This document shows, piece by piece, positions 36,962 to 48,647 of a DNA stretch of 64,000 nt. Under the pieces are notes generated by a model. The model was not told where the DNA came from. It did no database searches and saw nothing but the letters and a program-made list of their open reading frames with translations. The stretch's first letter is position 1. Each line of letters begins with the position of its first letter. The translations under genes were made by a program, and so were the position numbers. Source of the DNA: Helicoverpa zea (lineage: Eukaryota > Arthropoda > Insecta > Lepidoptera > Noctuidae); contig NC_061461.1 of NCBI RefSeq assembly GCF_022581195.2, positions 10,354,001-10,418,000 of the forward strand, in the 5' to 3' direction.

Positions 36962-37003
36962 TTCGTTGGCGGTGAACCTTTGTTCGCTTTCAAGTCCAAA
37001 ATG
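36962..37003 (+). other. Possible 42 bp microexon on plus strand
   Basis: Between an acceptor ending TTTGCAG and a strong donor GTAAGTACTT lie exactly 42 bases. They read as 14 open codons, FVGGEPLFAFKSKM, in phase 0 at both ends. The pyrimidine tract before the acceptor is poor. No neighbouring plus-strand exons were found. If real it belongs to a nested or fragmented gene on the strand opposite the host gene. Chance is a serious alternative. Confidence 0.2.
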
Positions 37004-37197
37004 GTAAGTACTTGCAAGTTGTAATTGTAGGGAACAATAAAGTGTCGGTTATCCTTAACAGCTTAGCCCGTTCTGCTTAAATACTAAGGATTTATGGGTT
37101 TTCGCAACATTGTCATTCTATTTTCTTGGAAAGTAGGATCTCACAAAGCGTTGGCAAAGGCATTGAGTAGTCAATAAATATGAATAAGAATGAACAA

Positions 37198-37430
37198 CTA
37201 TAGTTCGGCCATTCAGAGAATGCGTTCCTGACACGTCGCGATTGAACTGACGACGTAACTACATTCATTGATTATTGATATAATAATGTTGTTTTAATGC
37301 TCCTCAATTGTTAAAACGGTAAACAACCAGCAAAAATATTTTTATCGTAACTGCAACGCCATTGCAAAGTTACGTCGTCAGTTCAATCGCGACGTGTCAG
37401 GAACGCATTCTCTGAATGGCCGAACTATAG
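37198..37430. mobile_element. MITE with perfect 63 bp terminal inverted repeats
   Basis: Left end 37198-37260 and right end 37368-37430 are exact reverse complements over 63 bp, each beginning CTATAGTTCGGCC at the outer edge. The 107 bp between them is AT-rich and non-coding. The outer bases include TA on both sides, which would fit a TA duplication as in Tc1/mariner-type elements, but the boundary cannot be fixed from one copy. Non-autonomous: it has no frame that could be a transposase. Confidence 0.85.
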
Positions 37431-39847
37431 AGTGCCTTCTTATAGCAATTGGACGTTTACAAGATACTCTGCAGCAATTAATTGGAGGCTAGTATTCCGC
37501 CGTTCCGTCGTAAACCAAATCCAGTGATTGCACGCAGCCACATTTATTTCTAAGATAATGGCTTATAAACAAATGGATCGAGATATGGCATTGCTAGGCT
37601 CGCTTCACAACACACCCTCCTTTTACAAGATGTAATCTTACAAACAAATTGCATTTGTGCATGCCATCATCAATTATTTTTATCATTTTGCTCACGATTA
37701 ATTGTGGTCATTGAATATTCTTCTTTTTTGTTGGAATACCTGGAAATATCTGAAACCCCTATGATTGCATGGGTGCTGTAAAGTAAGATAAATAAACTTT
37801 TTCCTTTTTTCTCAATCCGTTGTTTCACAACACAACAAATCACACTAAAATTAATAGTAATAGTACTTAATCTAATGACAATTGGAACTAACAATCCCAG
37901 GGGCCTGGTGACCCGTAACACAGGTATTGCATACCTATTTCGGGCACCAGTCTCACACATTTTTTTTTTTACTCTGACTATTAGATTAAGCGCTTTTTGT
38001 CAAGATGTAATTTGTGATGAGAGAATAAACATTTTATTATTTTATTATTATTTATTAGGTAAGTACGAAGTTATAATTCAATTGTTTCATCGATTTTACA
38101 AAAGAATACCGTTTAAAGTGGAGTTGCATGCAATTTTTTTGCAAAAACTAACCAGAACCAGCATATCGCAATAACTGACAATTTGTTACACAGTTTTTTA
38201 TCATAAAATATAATTTGCCATATCGAATTTTGCTATTGTATCATAAAAAGACAACTATCACATTAGTTCCTTTTTTATTAAATACTGCTTTGAACTTTTT
38301 TTTTCTGAATTGAAATTTGCCGCGAACCGTGGAATGTTCCTCCGTTCCAAATTTGAAATTGAACGACAAGATTATTAAATCTGTTTGCAGTAAATCACAG
38401 AGGTGTTATTATTATTTGACATTATAAAATATAATTACTGTGCCTATACCTATTTTATCAAAAATATTTTAATGAGACAAATTCGAACCTAATTTATAGT
38501 AACCTGATATTTTTAGAGTTTCTATCTCATAACCAGTGGGTGGTCAGACATGAATACATTTAAAGTGATTTAAATTTAAATTGAACTATTATTTCCAAGA
38601 TTATTATGAGATCCATTCTTTAAAAACTTGTTTAAAAGCGATGGCTTGTAAAATCGTAATTCATGCAGACTTTTAACATAATCTAGATTTAGAAATTCGA
38701 TCAATTTGTGTTTTATTTATGGCTTTGCTTATATTAGCATAATATTATAAGCTTTTCTATTGACTATTGTTTAAAAGCTACAAGTGAAAGATACATGTAT
38801 TTTTTTTTGTATCTACTATGCAGGTTTCTTACAAAGAAAATAAGCATTTGATTTTTATAAAACATTTTCTTAACTTGATTATCTACTCTAAGGATTAATC
38901 TCGTGTCTAGACAAATTAAATGAGCAATATGGGTCAATAAAGGCCAAAGATCAAATGACTACTATAATTTTGTAGTCTTTATTGTCTCATAAAAAAAAAC
39001 TCTTTACAAATTGGACCAGCTTTCAATTTTAGTAGCCAATCTTTTGGCCAGTCTTTTATTTACCTAACTTTTTGTTTTATTTTATCTACATTAAGATCTG
39101 AATTAAGACAGTTGATTGATTTATTTGTTTAGAACGGTCAAGTACATTGTAATTTCACAGCACACCTGAGTCTAGGCGCCAAGCATTAATGGCGACCGCG
39201 GTAATAAGCTCGTTCAATTGTTTATGGTTAACGGTCATTATAGTCTATGGCTAGTTACATAAAAGAGGTTTTCATTTGTTGATTTTATCTTGGTAATTGT
39301 GAAGTTTGTGCTGTTGAAGAACATTTCTTTATAAATTTTAAGATTTTTCCCGCGACTTAGTTTGTTTCCCCAGGGAAATTCAACGCAACAACCCGTGTCT
39401 TTGTGCGAATTGTATCTAAATTCATTTTAGTGTGAGATTATAGCAAACGGAAAAAGGATTCCTGAAATTTTTATTTTGCATTTTTCTATATGAAATTAGG
39501 GTAATTTTCATTTATCCTATGTACTTATACTATTGTGTTCGTTCTACCATTAAAAAAGTTATTCAGAATTACATATTTTGTCGGACTGTTGTTGAGAAAT
39601 ATGTAACAGTTCATTACAATATCGTCAATGTCAAGTGGTGACTCCGACACTTGACATGCGATCCCGTCGAGAGACAGCCGATCACGGGAATATAGAAATG
39701 TTCTTATGTTCGTGAGAATATTCTCGACTTATCCATGTCACTTACCCATACTTCTATATAACTGTAGTAAATGTTTTGAGATCAAAGAAGCAGTAGGTAC
39801 CTTCGTAGACAAAGTCAATTGTATTATGCCATTTCTGATTTATCATC
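37431..39847. other. AT-rich intron, nothing recognised
   Basis: Very AT-rich with several homopolymer runs, such as a T run near 37961. No feature is supported. Confidence 0.35.
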
Positions 39848-39935
39848 TCCCGAGCCTTTTCCCAATGCTGGGGACCGATTACCTAAGCTGGACTGGAAGC
39901 CGACCCGGTGCAAATTCATCTCCGCACAGCTAGCA
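39848..39935. repeat. Rearranged SINE fragment
   Basis: The first part (CCCGAGCCTTTTCCCAATGC) matches the head of the SINE at 52230-52510 in the plus direction. The following part (CTGGACTGGAAGCCGACCC) matches an adjacent portion of the same SINE, but on the opposite strand. So this is a short, internally inverted piece rather than a simple truncated copy. Confidence 0.5.
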
Positions 39936-41165
39936 ACAATTACCGTCTTACCACAAAAACTTTTAAACGTCAGTTTATGCCTTGTCTAAAAAAATGTCAA
40001 ATTATGACGTTGACATACGGTTCATTTTGCAGCCAAAATTTTATTAGACAAGTGTAAAACAGTGGTTAAAGTTTTTGTAGTAAGGCCATTAGTGTTTTCC
40101 CTAAGGAGACGACTGAAACCGTGGGAAAAACTTAGTACAAATATAAATATCAGTAGCAAGACACAAGTGTAAGACAAAAAAACTAGGTCACAATCGTTAA
40201 GTTAATATCTTTAAGCGATAACAATTTGCACGATTTAACAAGCCATAATCGATCTGATTTCACCAATCAATTGGCTCCATTATTTCAATTAATTGTGTTC
40301 TTTTATAAGGAATAACCCATTTTTAAGTTTCTTTAATTTTTTATGTATCTCTTCTTTATTGCACACTAAACAGTAAATACATACGAGATACAGACAGTTA
40401 TGTACAACGGCGAGCTTAACCCAGAATTGGGTTCTCTTACAGCCAACCTTAAAGCGATAGAGATATTCGATAGAGGTAGGGTCAATTATATGTGCACAAC
40501 AAATATGAAATACTAAACAAATATTAAATAACAATAAACTAAACATATGTATGTAATAGAGCTACACAATATATAAACATAATACATATAGAATATAATA
40601 TATATATAATATAATATACATATGTAAGAATAGAAATATCAACTTGATAAATAGTATTCCTTTACTCGTCTCTTAAATGCATCCAACGATTGGCTTTCGC
40701 GTATCGAGTGTGGAAGGGAATTTAATTTTATTAAAATTATGAAAGTTAAATACAGTTGTAGTTTTGAATTCGTCGTACCTAATCCTTTTCAGTACCTATG
40801 TTTTAATCCGAAATCCAGTAGAAAAATTTAATATAGGTATTTTTATCCCACCGTATTTTAACATCATGTAATTTCAATCTACTATTTAACTTGCGGATTT
40901 AAAAAGGTCACATACATGTCTATAAAAAAGCAAAGTTATACAGTTACAATAATCCTTCCAATACACAACAAAAAAAAATTGAGACGACACATCAATGCCA
41001 CAGCCTAAAAACATCAAAACAACTTACAATATACAATTCAGACGAGATCACAGTTAGACAACGTTATAACGAAGACTGGCAGACTACAACAAACCGTAAC
41101 TAATCCCATCAGTATTACACCTTGAAGTACTTCTGTGGTGCTTCACAATCATGGCGGATTTCGCC
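39936..41165. other. AT-rich intron with simple repeat
   Basis: Includes an AT-dinucleotide-rich tract at about 40568-40625 (repeats of ATATA and TATAT). No coding or structural feature is recognised otherwise. Confidence 0.35.
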
Positions 41166-41471
41166 CATGGAGAACAAAATGACTAGCGGAGATGCCATAA
41201 CGGAAAATCTCCTAAGAAAGTAGCGCGCCAAAATGCTGCAGTATTCGAGGGACAAGGAACGTTACTGTCTCCGCATTTATACGCCTTTTTTGGACCTAAC
41301 CATTTTTTGTAACACCAAAAATCGTTGACAAATATCTCAAAGAACCAGAACTCCTTATTAATTCAATTCTAACTGATCGTTTCGGTAATGCCCATCGTAA
41401 GTATTTGACCTAGAAGAAGGCGCCTGACCTACTTGCGTTATGGCATCTCTGCTCATTTTCCTTACTCCGTG
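41166..41471 (+). mobile_element. MITE-like element, copy 1 (306 bp)
   Basis: One of three full copies of a roughly 300 bp repeat, all in the same orientation. It begins CATGGAGAACAAAATGAC. Its right end, reverse-complemented, begins CACGGAGTAAGGAAAATGAG, and both ends run into the shared inner word GAGATGCCATAACG, giving imperfect inverted ends of about 35 bp. A conserved internal phrase TAAGAAAGTAGCGCGC identifies the family. There is no coding capacity, and I could not define a target duplication. Probably a non-autonomous DNA transposon. Confidence 0.7.
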
Positions 41472-42404
41472 ATGGCGCCCCATAGCCGTTCCCATGACCC
41501 ACGGACTCGCTGATTGGACCAAAAGCTCTTATTTATGGGAAACCATAATGGTCTTCGGTCGTGTATTAGTATTTTACGACAAACTATTTCTGGGATAATG
41601 GCGAAACAATACTGTTTATTTTGAAGGTTTTGAGTTGAAATATTGCAATATTGACGTGGTAGTAAATGCTGTGTAATGTAATTCAGGGATGGTTTTAAAT
41701 ATTTTATAAAATGTTAATTGGTATATGTATGTCACCCGTGATTAATTCTATATCCCAGTATACAGATGCCAGCTTCCCAAAATTTGTTTCCATCGGTTCA
41801 GCCGTTTAAACGTGTGAATCCAAAAGAATGTGAAGTATATTTTGCTGAAATAATACACTTTAACTTAATGTAATTAAGTCTAGATATAAGTTTACTATTC
41901 TACAAGAAACCCCATCATACAGAACGTGATTTCTATAATGGTAGTAATATTACAGGCTTATGTATGCCATATAGCAATTGTTTAAGAACTAGAGCTTATA
42001 CCTATTCTTACATGTAAGCAGCTTACAACTGTCTCTCGTGTCAAGATTAGTCACGGCTGATTAAACTAAACACAGTGTTTTGGCTTAGTTAACGTTAAAT
42101 AACCGACTTATAATTACTGTAATCTGTTTTTGCTGTGGTTCTTTAGCCTGCAGTCACTCTGCGATTATTTAGTCGGTCATTGGTAGGAAAAACATATTAA
42201 AAACTAAATATTGGTAGGAAAAACATAAAAAAAACTTATTTTTTTTTTGAAAATTGTGAATTCAATCCAAGTTTATCTATAGTCGGTCTGATACTGAAGA
42301 CATACCTAATCGTTGTTACGTATGTACTTCCATTTATCTTCATACTGATTTATAAGCCCAAATCAACTATCGGCCGACTAAATCCTTGTAGTGTGTGCGT
42401 GCTC
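41472..42404. other. Intron with decayed retroposon tail
   Basis: AT-rich. At about 41785-41815 the phrase TTTCCATCGGTTCAGCCGTTT resembles the conserved tail of the retroposon seen at 53611-53765. Near 42180-42230 there is a short local duplication (TTGGTAGGAAAAACAT occurs twice). Nothing coding. Confidence 0.35.
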
Positions 42405-42831
42405 TTAGGTGATCTTCACACTGCCCCGCATCACGCTGCATCTTGCGTGTCGACGCACCTACGCGCGTTCCTGCGGGAGTGCAGATCTGCATCATCGTGC
42501 GGGTTTTTCACGCACTCACGCGCGTAGGTGCGTTTCGTAAATTCACGCACAGCGAGTTCCATTTTCAAATATACACGTCACGCCCATTCAAAATCACGCG
42601 CGGCATTGCGAGATTCAGTGTGCCATACCTTGCGTCTCGCCCCGCACCTACGCGCGGGGGTGCGTGTTTCTCCGCATGTATGTGCGTGATCCGCATGAAC
42701 GCGCGTGGATGCATTTTCAGTGTGTTGGACTATGCGTGTTTTCCATACAAACGGAGATATTTCCATACAACGGAAAAAAACGCATCCACGCACTACGCTG
42801 CATCATGCGGGGCAGTGTGATAATCGCCTTA
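42405..42831. mobile_element. Harbinger-like MITE with TTA duplications
   Basis: The element body is 42408-42828 (421 bp), flanked by TTA at 42405-42407 and 42829-42831. Its ends are inverted: GGTGATCTTCACACTGCCCC on the left and, reverse-complemented, GGCGATTATCACACTGCCCC on the right. Ends starting GG plus a 3 bp TTA/TAA duplication are hallmarks of the PIF/Harbinger superfamily. The interior is strikingly rich in CpG and in words such as CGCACCTACGCGCG, present in both orientations, so internal subrepeats exist. It has short chance frames but no transposase. Confidence 0.8.
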
Positions 42832-45300
42832 GTATTATTAAAGTATGTATGTCTGTCCGTTTGTAACACTTAGAAAGATGCGTGTGCCCATAGTTTTCTA
42901 TCAATATAAGTTTATTGATTGGTCATAACTTATAACTCTTAGATAAATTAACTGTTAACGCGCACACTGTGCAGGCGCGCCAAACCGATCCACCGTGCAG
43001 CACGAGAAGGTTTACTGCATATAATAATGGAAACCTACTTATTAGATTTTAATTTTTATATCATTTATATTTTGTTTCCTTTAAATAAAACAACATACAA
43101 TATCTTTATTTTTTTTAAACACTGAAATCATCACATGCCAAAGTTGTAGCCTAAGTTTTGTCTATGGTCATCTGATCCTTAAAGAATGAAAAATGAGGTT
43201 TTAATCTCGAAATAACCTTCAAAATGGATATCCACTGTTTCAATATTTGTTAAGGACCACCACCATCCTAACCTAACCATTCATCAATGTCTTGTTTATC
43301 ATCATTAACTATGGGTAAAAGTTTTTTTGTACATTTCTATCGTTATCTGGGGTCTGCGGTAATGATGGTTGAGTCATAACAACGTAATTATTGCAGGAGT
43401 TAAATGCAACTTGCGTTTAATTAGAAAATAACTGCTGACCATCGAAAGATTAATGGTTTGAAGATTGAAGTTATAGAGTGGTTATTTGAGAATCTAATGG
43501 TTGTATGGTCAAATGGAGGTGACTAGTTGGTGGCCTTAGCTCGACAAACAAAATCTAGGGGTTTATTTTGGGCAACTTTTCCATGGGGTTAATTAAATAG
43601 CAATATATGATAAAGTAGGACTGAGTGATTATCTATAAGTGAAATTTATTTAAAATTAGGTAAAAGAATTTTCACATCATATTTGTTAGAAAGCCATATA
43701 GCAATGCAACGGCAAAGCAAATGTGGTAAAGTTGCTCAGTTCAATCTAGCAGTTCATGTTGTTAGAAGCTTTATGTACGGTATTTAATTACAACTTTGGA
43801 GGATTTTGTAAACCAGGTAGGAAATTAGTTAATTAATTATTAACGCCCTTCACGTCCTTAGCCCTTGGTAACTTAGGGCTAAAAAGTAACAGTATCCTTA
43901 TATCCTATATAATACACTACTTCGCCCTTCAAACCTTAATAAAATCATAAAAATAACGCAATAAAATTAATTACTCTAAATGGCAATGGTTTAACACAGG
44001 AAATTATGATTTCCGTTATTTACCAAAAAAAAACGTTTTATAATGAGGAAATGTTTCATAGATTTTAATTGCTTTAGAAACAATAGATTGACCTTACGGA
44101 TTGGACAAATTGATTTTCACACGATAACAATGTAGGTATCTTTGGGAAGATACCATCGTTAATTTGTAACGGATAGTAAGAGCTGATAAATATAGGTTGC
44201 AATAAAATTGTTCAATCTATTGTTCTATGGTCATTTTGGATGATAAAGTGATGCTAGACAGTATTTCATCGAGACGTTTTGTAATCTGGGACTGGGTAAA
44301 AAAGTTTCCACTTGCAAATTAACGTTGGTTTAGCAGTGAGGGGATGCAAAAGTTTGGAACACCACATGTTAAGTGCTTATCTGACAACACACATCGCTTT
44401 AAACATTGCAGTCACTTTTCGTTCACTATAAGCTTAATTCCAATCACTTACATACATTCTTCTCTCTAAAGTCCTATACGACTTTAACCAATAAGACCAA
44501 ATCAATTGATTCCAGGACCAGACAAAGACAAATCTGGCCTAAATTCGACTATTTCTCAAGTCCGCATCTCGGAAACTTAGTCCTTATAAACGATGCTATC
44601 TACGAAGTAAATGTAACAGTTTAATGTACTGAAAGCCTTAGAGGATACAACCATCTGGATACGCCAATGGTTAGCCCTCCTTACAAAGGAATAAGGTACA
44701 AGAGTGCCGCTCATACTTTTATGTCTGAGTTAAGTTTATGCTTGTGTTTGTCAATTTTGTCGTGCACTTGTGTAACGATGTGGTCGACAATGCATGTGTA
44801 CGCTATCAATTTTTTTTTGCTTTGCCTCACACCCGCACCTAATTTTTAACCTAACCTCACCGACTTAAACCCACCAAGTTCCTTCTTGAGCCCTTTATGT
44901 ACCAGGACCGCGGTAACTCTTTCAAACAATCCTCAAGTTCATCAATTTGTGCTCAAGGCGGCTCCAGTTGGTTTAACACTCCAAGTCTCAAGCCGTTATT
45001 TCTATCGCCAATAAAGAAGAGTCAGTATATGTCTGGATAGTAACGTGTGATCTTGTATCTAGGTAAATTGGCGGCAATTTACACTGGAAGTGACGATTTT
45101 CCTCGGTTTTGGTGTGGTAATGTAATTATGGAGTCTACTTGCTTAAGATTTAAGGAGACTCCATCGTTTTAATCAGTCAAGAAACGCCTACTAGTAGATT
45201 TAAGTATCTGTAGATGTTTCTCGAAGGTTTAGTGCAATTACGGGTGTGCTAAGTTGACACTGTCTATGTGCTTTTTTTTCACAATATTAATATTCTGAAA
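42832..45300. other. AT-rich intron, nothing recognised
   Basis: Featureless apart from homopolymer runs and short frames that I judge to be chance. No repeat ends or splice pairs were identified. Confidence 0.35.
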
Positions 45301-45490
45301 AAAAGTCGTTTTACTCGTAGCACCTGCGTCCCGTGAGAACTACTGCCGTTACCAGAATAAAATATAGCAGTGACTTGGGAAAAGAGTAGCTTTCCAACAG
45401 TTCACTGTTTCAAATTTTTCAGAATTTCAGAATTTTTCAAATTAGTTCAGTAGTTCCGAAGCCTTTAGGGTACAGACTAAGAAACAAAAC
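45301..45490. repeat. Retroposon fragment (SINE/RTE-tail type)
   Basis: Shares the ordered phrases CCTGCGTCCCGTGAGAACTA, GAATAAAATATAGC and AAATTAGTTCAGTAGTT with the copy at 53611-53765. It is diverged and without clear ends. From memory, this pattern matches one of the most abundant retroposon segments in Lepidoptera. Confidence 0.5.
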
Positions 45491-45781
45491 AAAATCCTCG
45501 TTGTGTTATTAAGTATAGACTACCTATATAATAAAAGATATTCATTTTTATAAGAGATCTCCCTCAGGTATCATAAAAATTACATTGTTGCACCAGATGC
45601 TATCAACAATTAATAAAGCTAATTGTTGCTACAATATTAGTAGCATAGGTAAGCCTACATAAAACATTTTCAAGCTCATGATATTGTAAAAAGTCGACTA
45701 ATTAATAAGCCCTCGGCATACGTTCAGTTATCATTATTTCGCGATCAGATCTCTATTAATTGTTTATAATTGCATCTTCGA

Positions 45782-46079
45782 CATGGAGAACTAAATGACT
45801 AGGTATCAGAGATGTCATAACGAAAAATCTCCTAAGAAAGTAGCGCGCTAAAGTGCAGGTGTTCGGGGGACGAGGAACGTTACTGTCTCCAGCATTATAC
45901 GTCTTCTTTGAAACCCGCCCATTTTTTATAAAATCAAAAATCGTTGATAGATGACTCAAGAAACCCATACGCTGCGTTAGTTCACTCCTAACATAATGGT
46001 TTTGGTCACGCCCACAGTACTTTTTTGACCTAGTGGAAGGCGCTTTCTGCCACCTCTGCTCATCGTTCCTTCCTCCGTG
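45782..46079 (+). mobile_element. MITE-like element, copy 2 (298 bp)
   Basis: Second copy of the family described at 41166-41471, in the same orientation, from CATGGAGAACTAAATGAC to CCTTCCTCCGTG. The internal phrase TAAGAAAGTAGCGCGC is intact. A minus-strand frame crosses it (45756-46169), but it is explained by the repeat and the flank. Divergence from copy 1 is plain, so the copies are old relative to the LTR element. Confidence 0.7.
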
Positions 46080-46354
46080 GACTTCATACATAAAATTAAT
46101 TGCAAACAACTTTGTACTAACGTGCACTATTTTTTTACAAGACTTAATTCTATGCATATCGCTTCTCATACGAATAATTTACATTGAAGAAGATTTTCTT
46201 TACAATTAACTTTACAGTTTACTTAAAGCATTTGTCTATTGTTTTACAAGGTTTTCAACCTTTTTGTAAACTTTAATTGTTTATGTAAAGTGTTGCATTA
46301 TGTTGCATAATGTATTATGTGTAGAATGGTTGTTTTTTATGCAATTTAGATTCT

Positions 46355-46440
46355 TGTCACGCCCAGTAATGTGTGGTTGTGTGGAAGGCGGAAGATATGC
46401 TCATTCAAGATCATTTCCTTGACTCACGCAGATTTAGGTA
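46355..46440 (+). repeat. Partial copy of the same MITE-like family
   Basis: Only the right part remains: phrases GTCACGCCCAGTA and GTGGAAGGCGGA, then a diverged right end. Same orientation as the neighbouring copies at 45782-46079 and 47174-47558. Confidence 0.45.
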
Positions 46441-47173
46441 AACTGGATATGGTATGGGGAGGATTTAATTGCTCAATTAGGTAAATGTGCTGTTTGTGTG
46501 TGTGTTGAGATTATGAACGAGGCTAATGCTGAAACTGCAGTAATAATAAAAATTGCGCAGTCTCCACTAGGGGTATTTATGATCGATTTACTACCAATGA
46601 AAAAGTATTCCTGATGAGATTATGATTTTAATTGCCTTAAAACTTCATTAAAATGCTAATTCCTAAAACATTAGTTTCACTATTTTCTACAAAAAAAGTT
46701 TTGCTCAGGCACGCTTTTCTGATTCAAGTCTCACGATGGCACATCTAGTAACAGTTAACTTCGTGGCTCATCTAAACAATGCACATTGTTATTTTTTGCT
46801 TGTATGCAATTTTTCACGAGACTCCGTATTTTACAACATTGATGCTGAAAGGTCGTGAGATATTTTTGTTTTTAGCTTTTTATCATTGATAAGCTCACTT
46901 TAATTACGTAAATTATGGCCACTAGGCACTGTAAAATTATTGACAATCCCGCTATCCTTTACACCAAACATTACTTCCACATTTTAACTCCATGATAAGT
47001 ATTGTAGAGACCCAAAACAAATAAAGCAGGATATTGATTACCACATAATAATTTAAAACTACATACAATGTTATTTATGCATTACCTCCTACTATTCAAT
47101 TTAATAACAATGTCTCAATGCGTCATAGTGTGTTTGCTTGTCTATCATTATGTACGATTGATGTGACCCTAGA

Positions 47174-47558
47174 CATTGAGAACAAATGACTAGCGGAGAT
47201 GTCATAACGCAAAATCTCTTAAGAAAGCAGCGCGCCAAAATGCGGGCGATCGGGGGACGAGGAACGTTAGCTCCACCCTTACGCACATTCTATGGAACCC
47301 GCCCATTATTTTCAAAATAAAGTCACCAAGCAAGCGTGGTGATTAATGCTCAATCCTTCTCCGTGTGAGAGGAGGCCTGTGCCCAGCAGTGGGACGATAA
47401 CTGTAAAGTCACCTGTCTTTGGCAGATTGGTTTTGATTTGACAAGGAACCAGAACGCCTCGTTAGTTCTTGATTGATCACGGCCACCTGATCTGACCTAC
47501 AAGAAGGCGCCTGACCTACCTTCCTTATGGTATCTCCGCTATGTTTCCTTCCTCCGTG
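47174..47558 (+). mobile_element. MITE-like element, copy 3, interrupted by a SINE head
   Basis: Third full copy, from CATTGAGAACAAATGACTAG to CCTTCCTCCGTG, 385 bp. Removing the 76 bp insertion at 47328-47403 and one copy of its 10 bp duplication leaves 299 bp, matching copies 1 and 2. The internal phrase is TAAGAAAGCAGCGCGC. Confidence 0.75.
47328..47403 (-). mobile_element. Head-only SINE insertion (76 bp) with 10 bp target duplication
   Basis: On the minus strand this reads CAGTTATCGTCCCACTGCTG and continues like the head of the SINE at 48012-48292 for about 70 bp, then stops. It is flanked by identical 10 bp repeats TAAAGTCACC at 47318-47327 and 47404-47413, so it arrived by insertion into MITE copy 3. 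Retaining the head and losing the tail is opposite to the usual 5' truncation of retroposed copies. Confidence 0.7.
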
Positions 47559-48011
47559 TCCTATCCCATTTCGTTTAATATCCTCGTAGGTATAAGAACA
47601 ATACGGTATTCGAAAGACGGATATATTGATGATATTATGGTACATAAAACTATAGAAATGGCGTTTATCACCCTTTCTTTCTCCATCCGGCTTAATAAAG
47701 ACTTAAATTAATGTGTCTTTTATTTACTTTTCGCGTTTTAACGCTTCTTATAAGTTCTTTGTTTGTAGTTCCAGCTATTAACTAACAGGACTTACAACGA
47801 ATGACTCGTAGTACAAAACACACACTTTAAAATAAATACGTCATATAATCATACGTAGGTAATTCTCTCTGTCATAAATTCGACATAGAATTAAATAAAT
47901 GACAATCAAAACGCAATAAGGCCCAACACCGACACTGAACAGTTATTTTAAGAAAAACGGACGTTTATTTCTTCGACGAACTTGGGCCCAAACTTCACAA
48001 AACAAACTATA

Positions 48012-48292
48012 TACTGTTACAGCCTTTTTTATCGTCCCACTGCTGGGCACAGGCTCACACGGAGAAGGATTGAGCATTAATCACCACGTTTGCTCAATGC
48101 GGGTTGGTGATTTCAGACTATACATATAGGCCAGGTTTCCTCAAGATGTTTTCCTTTACCTTTTTATCAGCCTTTGGTGTCCAAGATATACTTAGAAAGT
48201 ATATCCAAACTTAGAAAGCTGCATTGGTACTTGCCTGAACTGAAATCGAACCCACATCCTCATACTCGAGAGGTTGGTTCTTTACCACCACG
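48012..48292 (+). mobile_element. SINE of noctuid type with diverged target duplication
   Basis: It begins with the head phrase ATCGTCCCACTGCTGGGCAC and ends with a tail containing AATCGAACCCACATCCTC and GAGAGGTTGGTTCTTTACC, the order I remember for HaSE-type SINEs of noctuid moths. Flanks at about 47992-48011 and 48293-48313 are similar (CTTCACAAAACAAACTATA against CTTCAACAAAAACAAACC), consistent with an old target duplication. The head has a small deletion relative to the copy at 47328-47403. Confidence 0.75.
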
Positions 48293-48647
48293 ACTTCAAC
48301 AAAAACAAACCATATGAAACCTCGTAAACAAACCCATATCTAGTAATAAACAACAATAACGTGATACTGTAAAGCGTAAACCTCAGACGGGTTCAATTAA
48401 ACCAATTAAATTGAATTATACAATTAAGGGACGCGTCTTTGAACGGCACATTGGAGTAAAAATGGACAAACGATGGCTGATGGAAGAGACAGCCTTGTGT
48501 GTAGGGATGTCACCTTTCAAAGCCCTTAAATATAAACATGTAATAAAACCTGAAAGATTTTTTTTGGTAAGCTTAAAGAGGCCACAGCCCACAATACTCC
48601 ATGGTATAATATGATGGTAATGTCAGTGTACTTAAGCCTGAAAGTGT

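Noticed and set aside
42443..42873. 125- and 69-codon frames over the Harbinger-like MITE
   Set aside because: They come from the CpG-rich, stop-poor interior of the element, occur on both strands and have no transposase features.
45756..46169. 137-codon minus-strand frame and a similar peptide at 47101-47286
   Set aside because: The shared peptide words arise because both frames cross copies of the same MITE-like repeat. Nucleotide homology explains them without a coding role.
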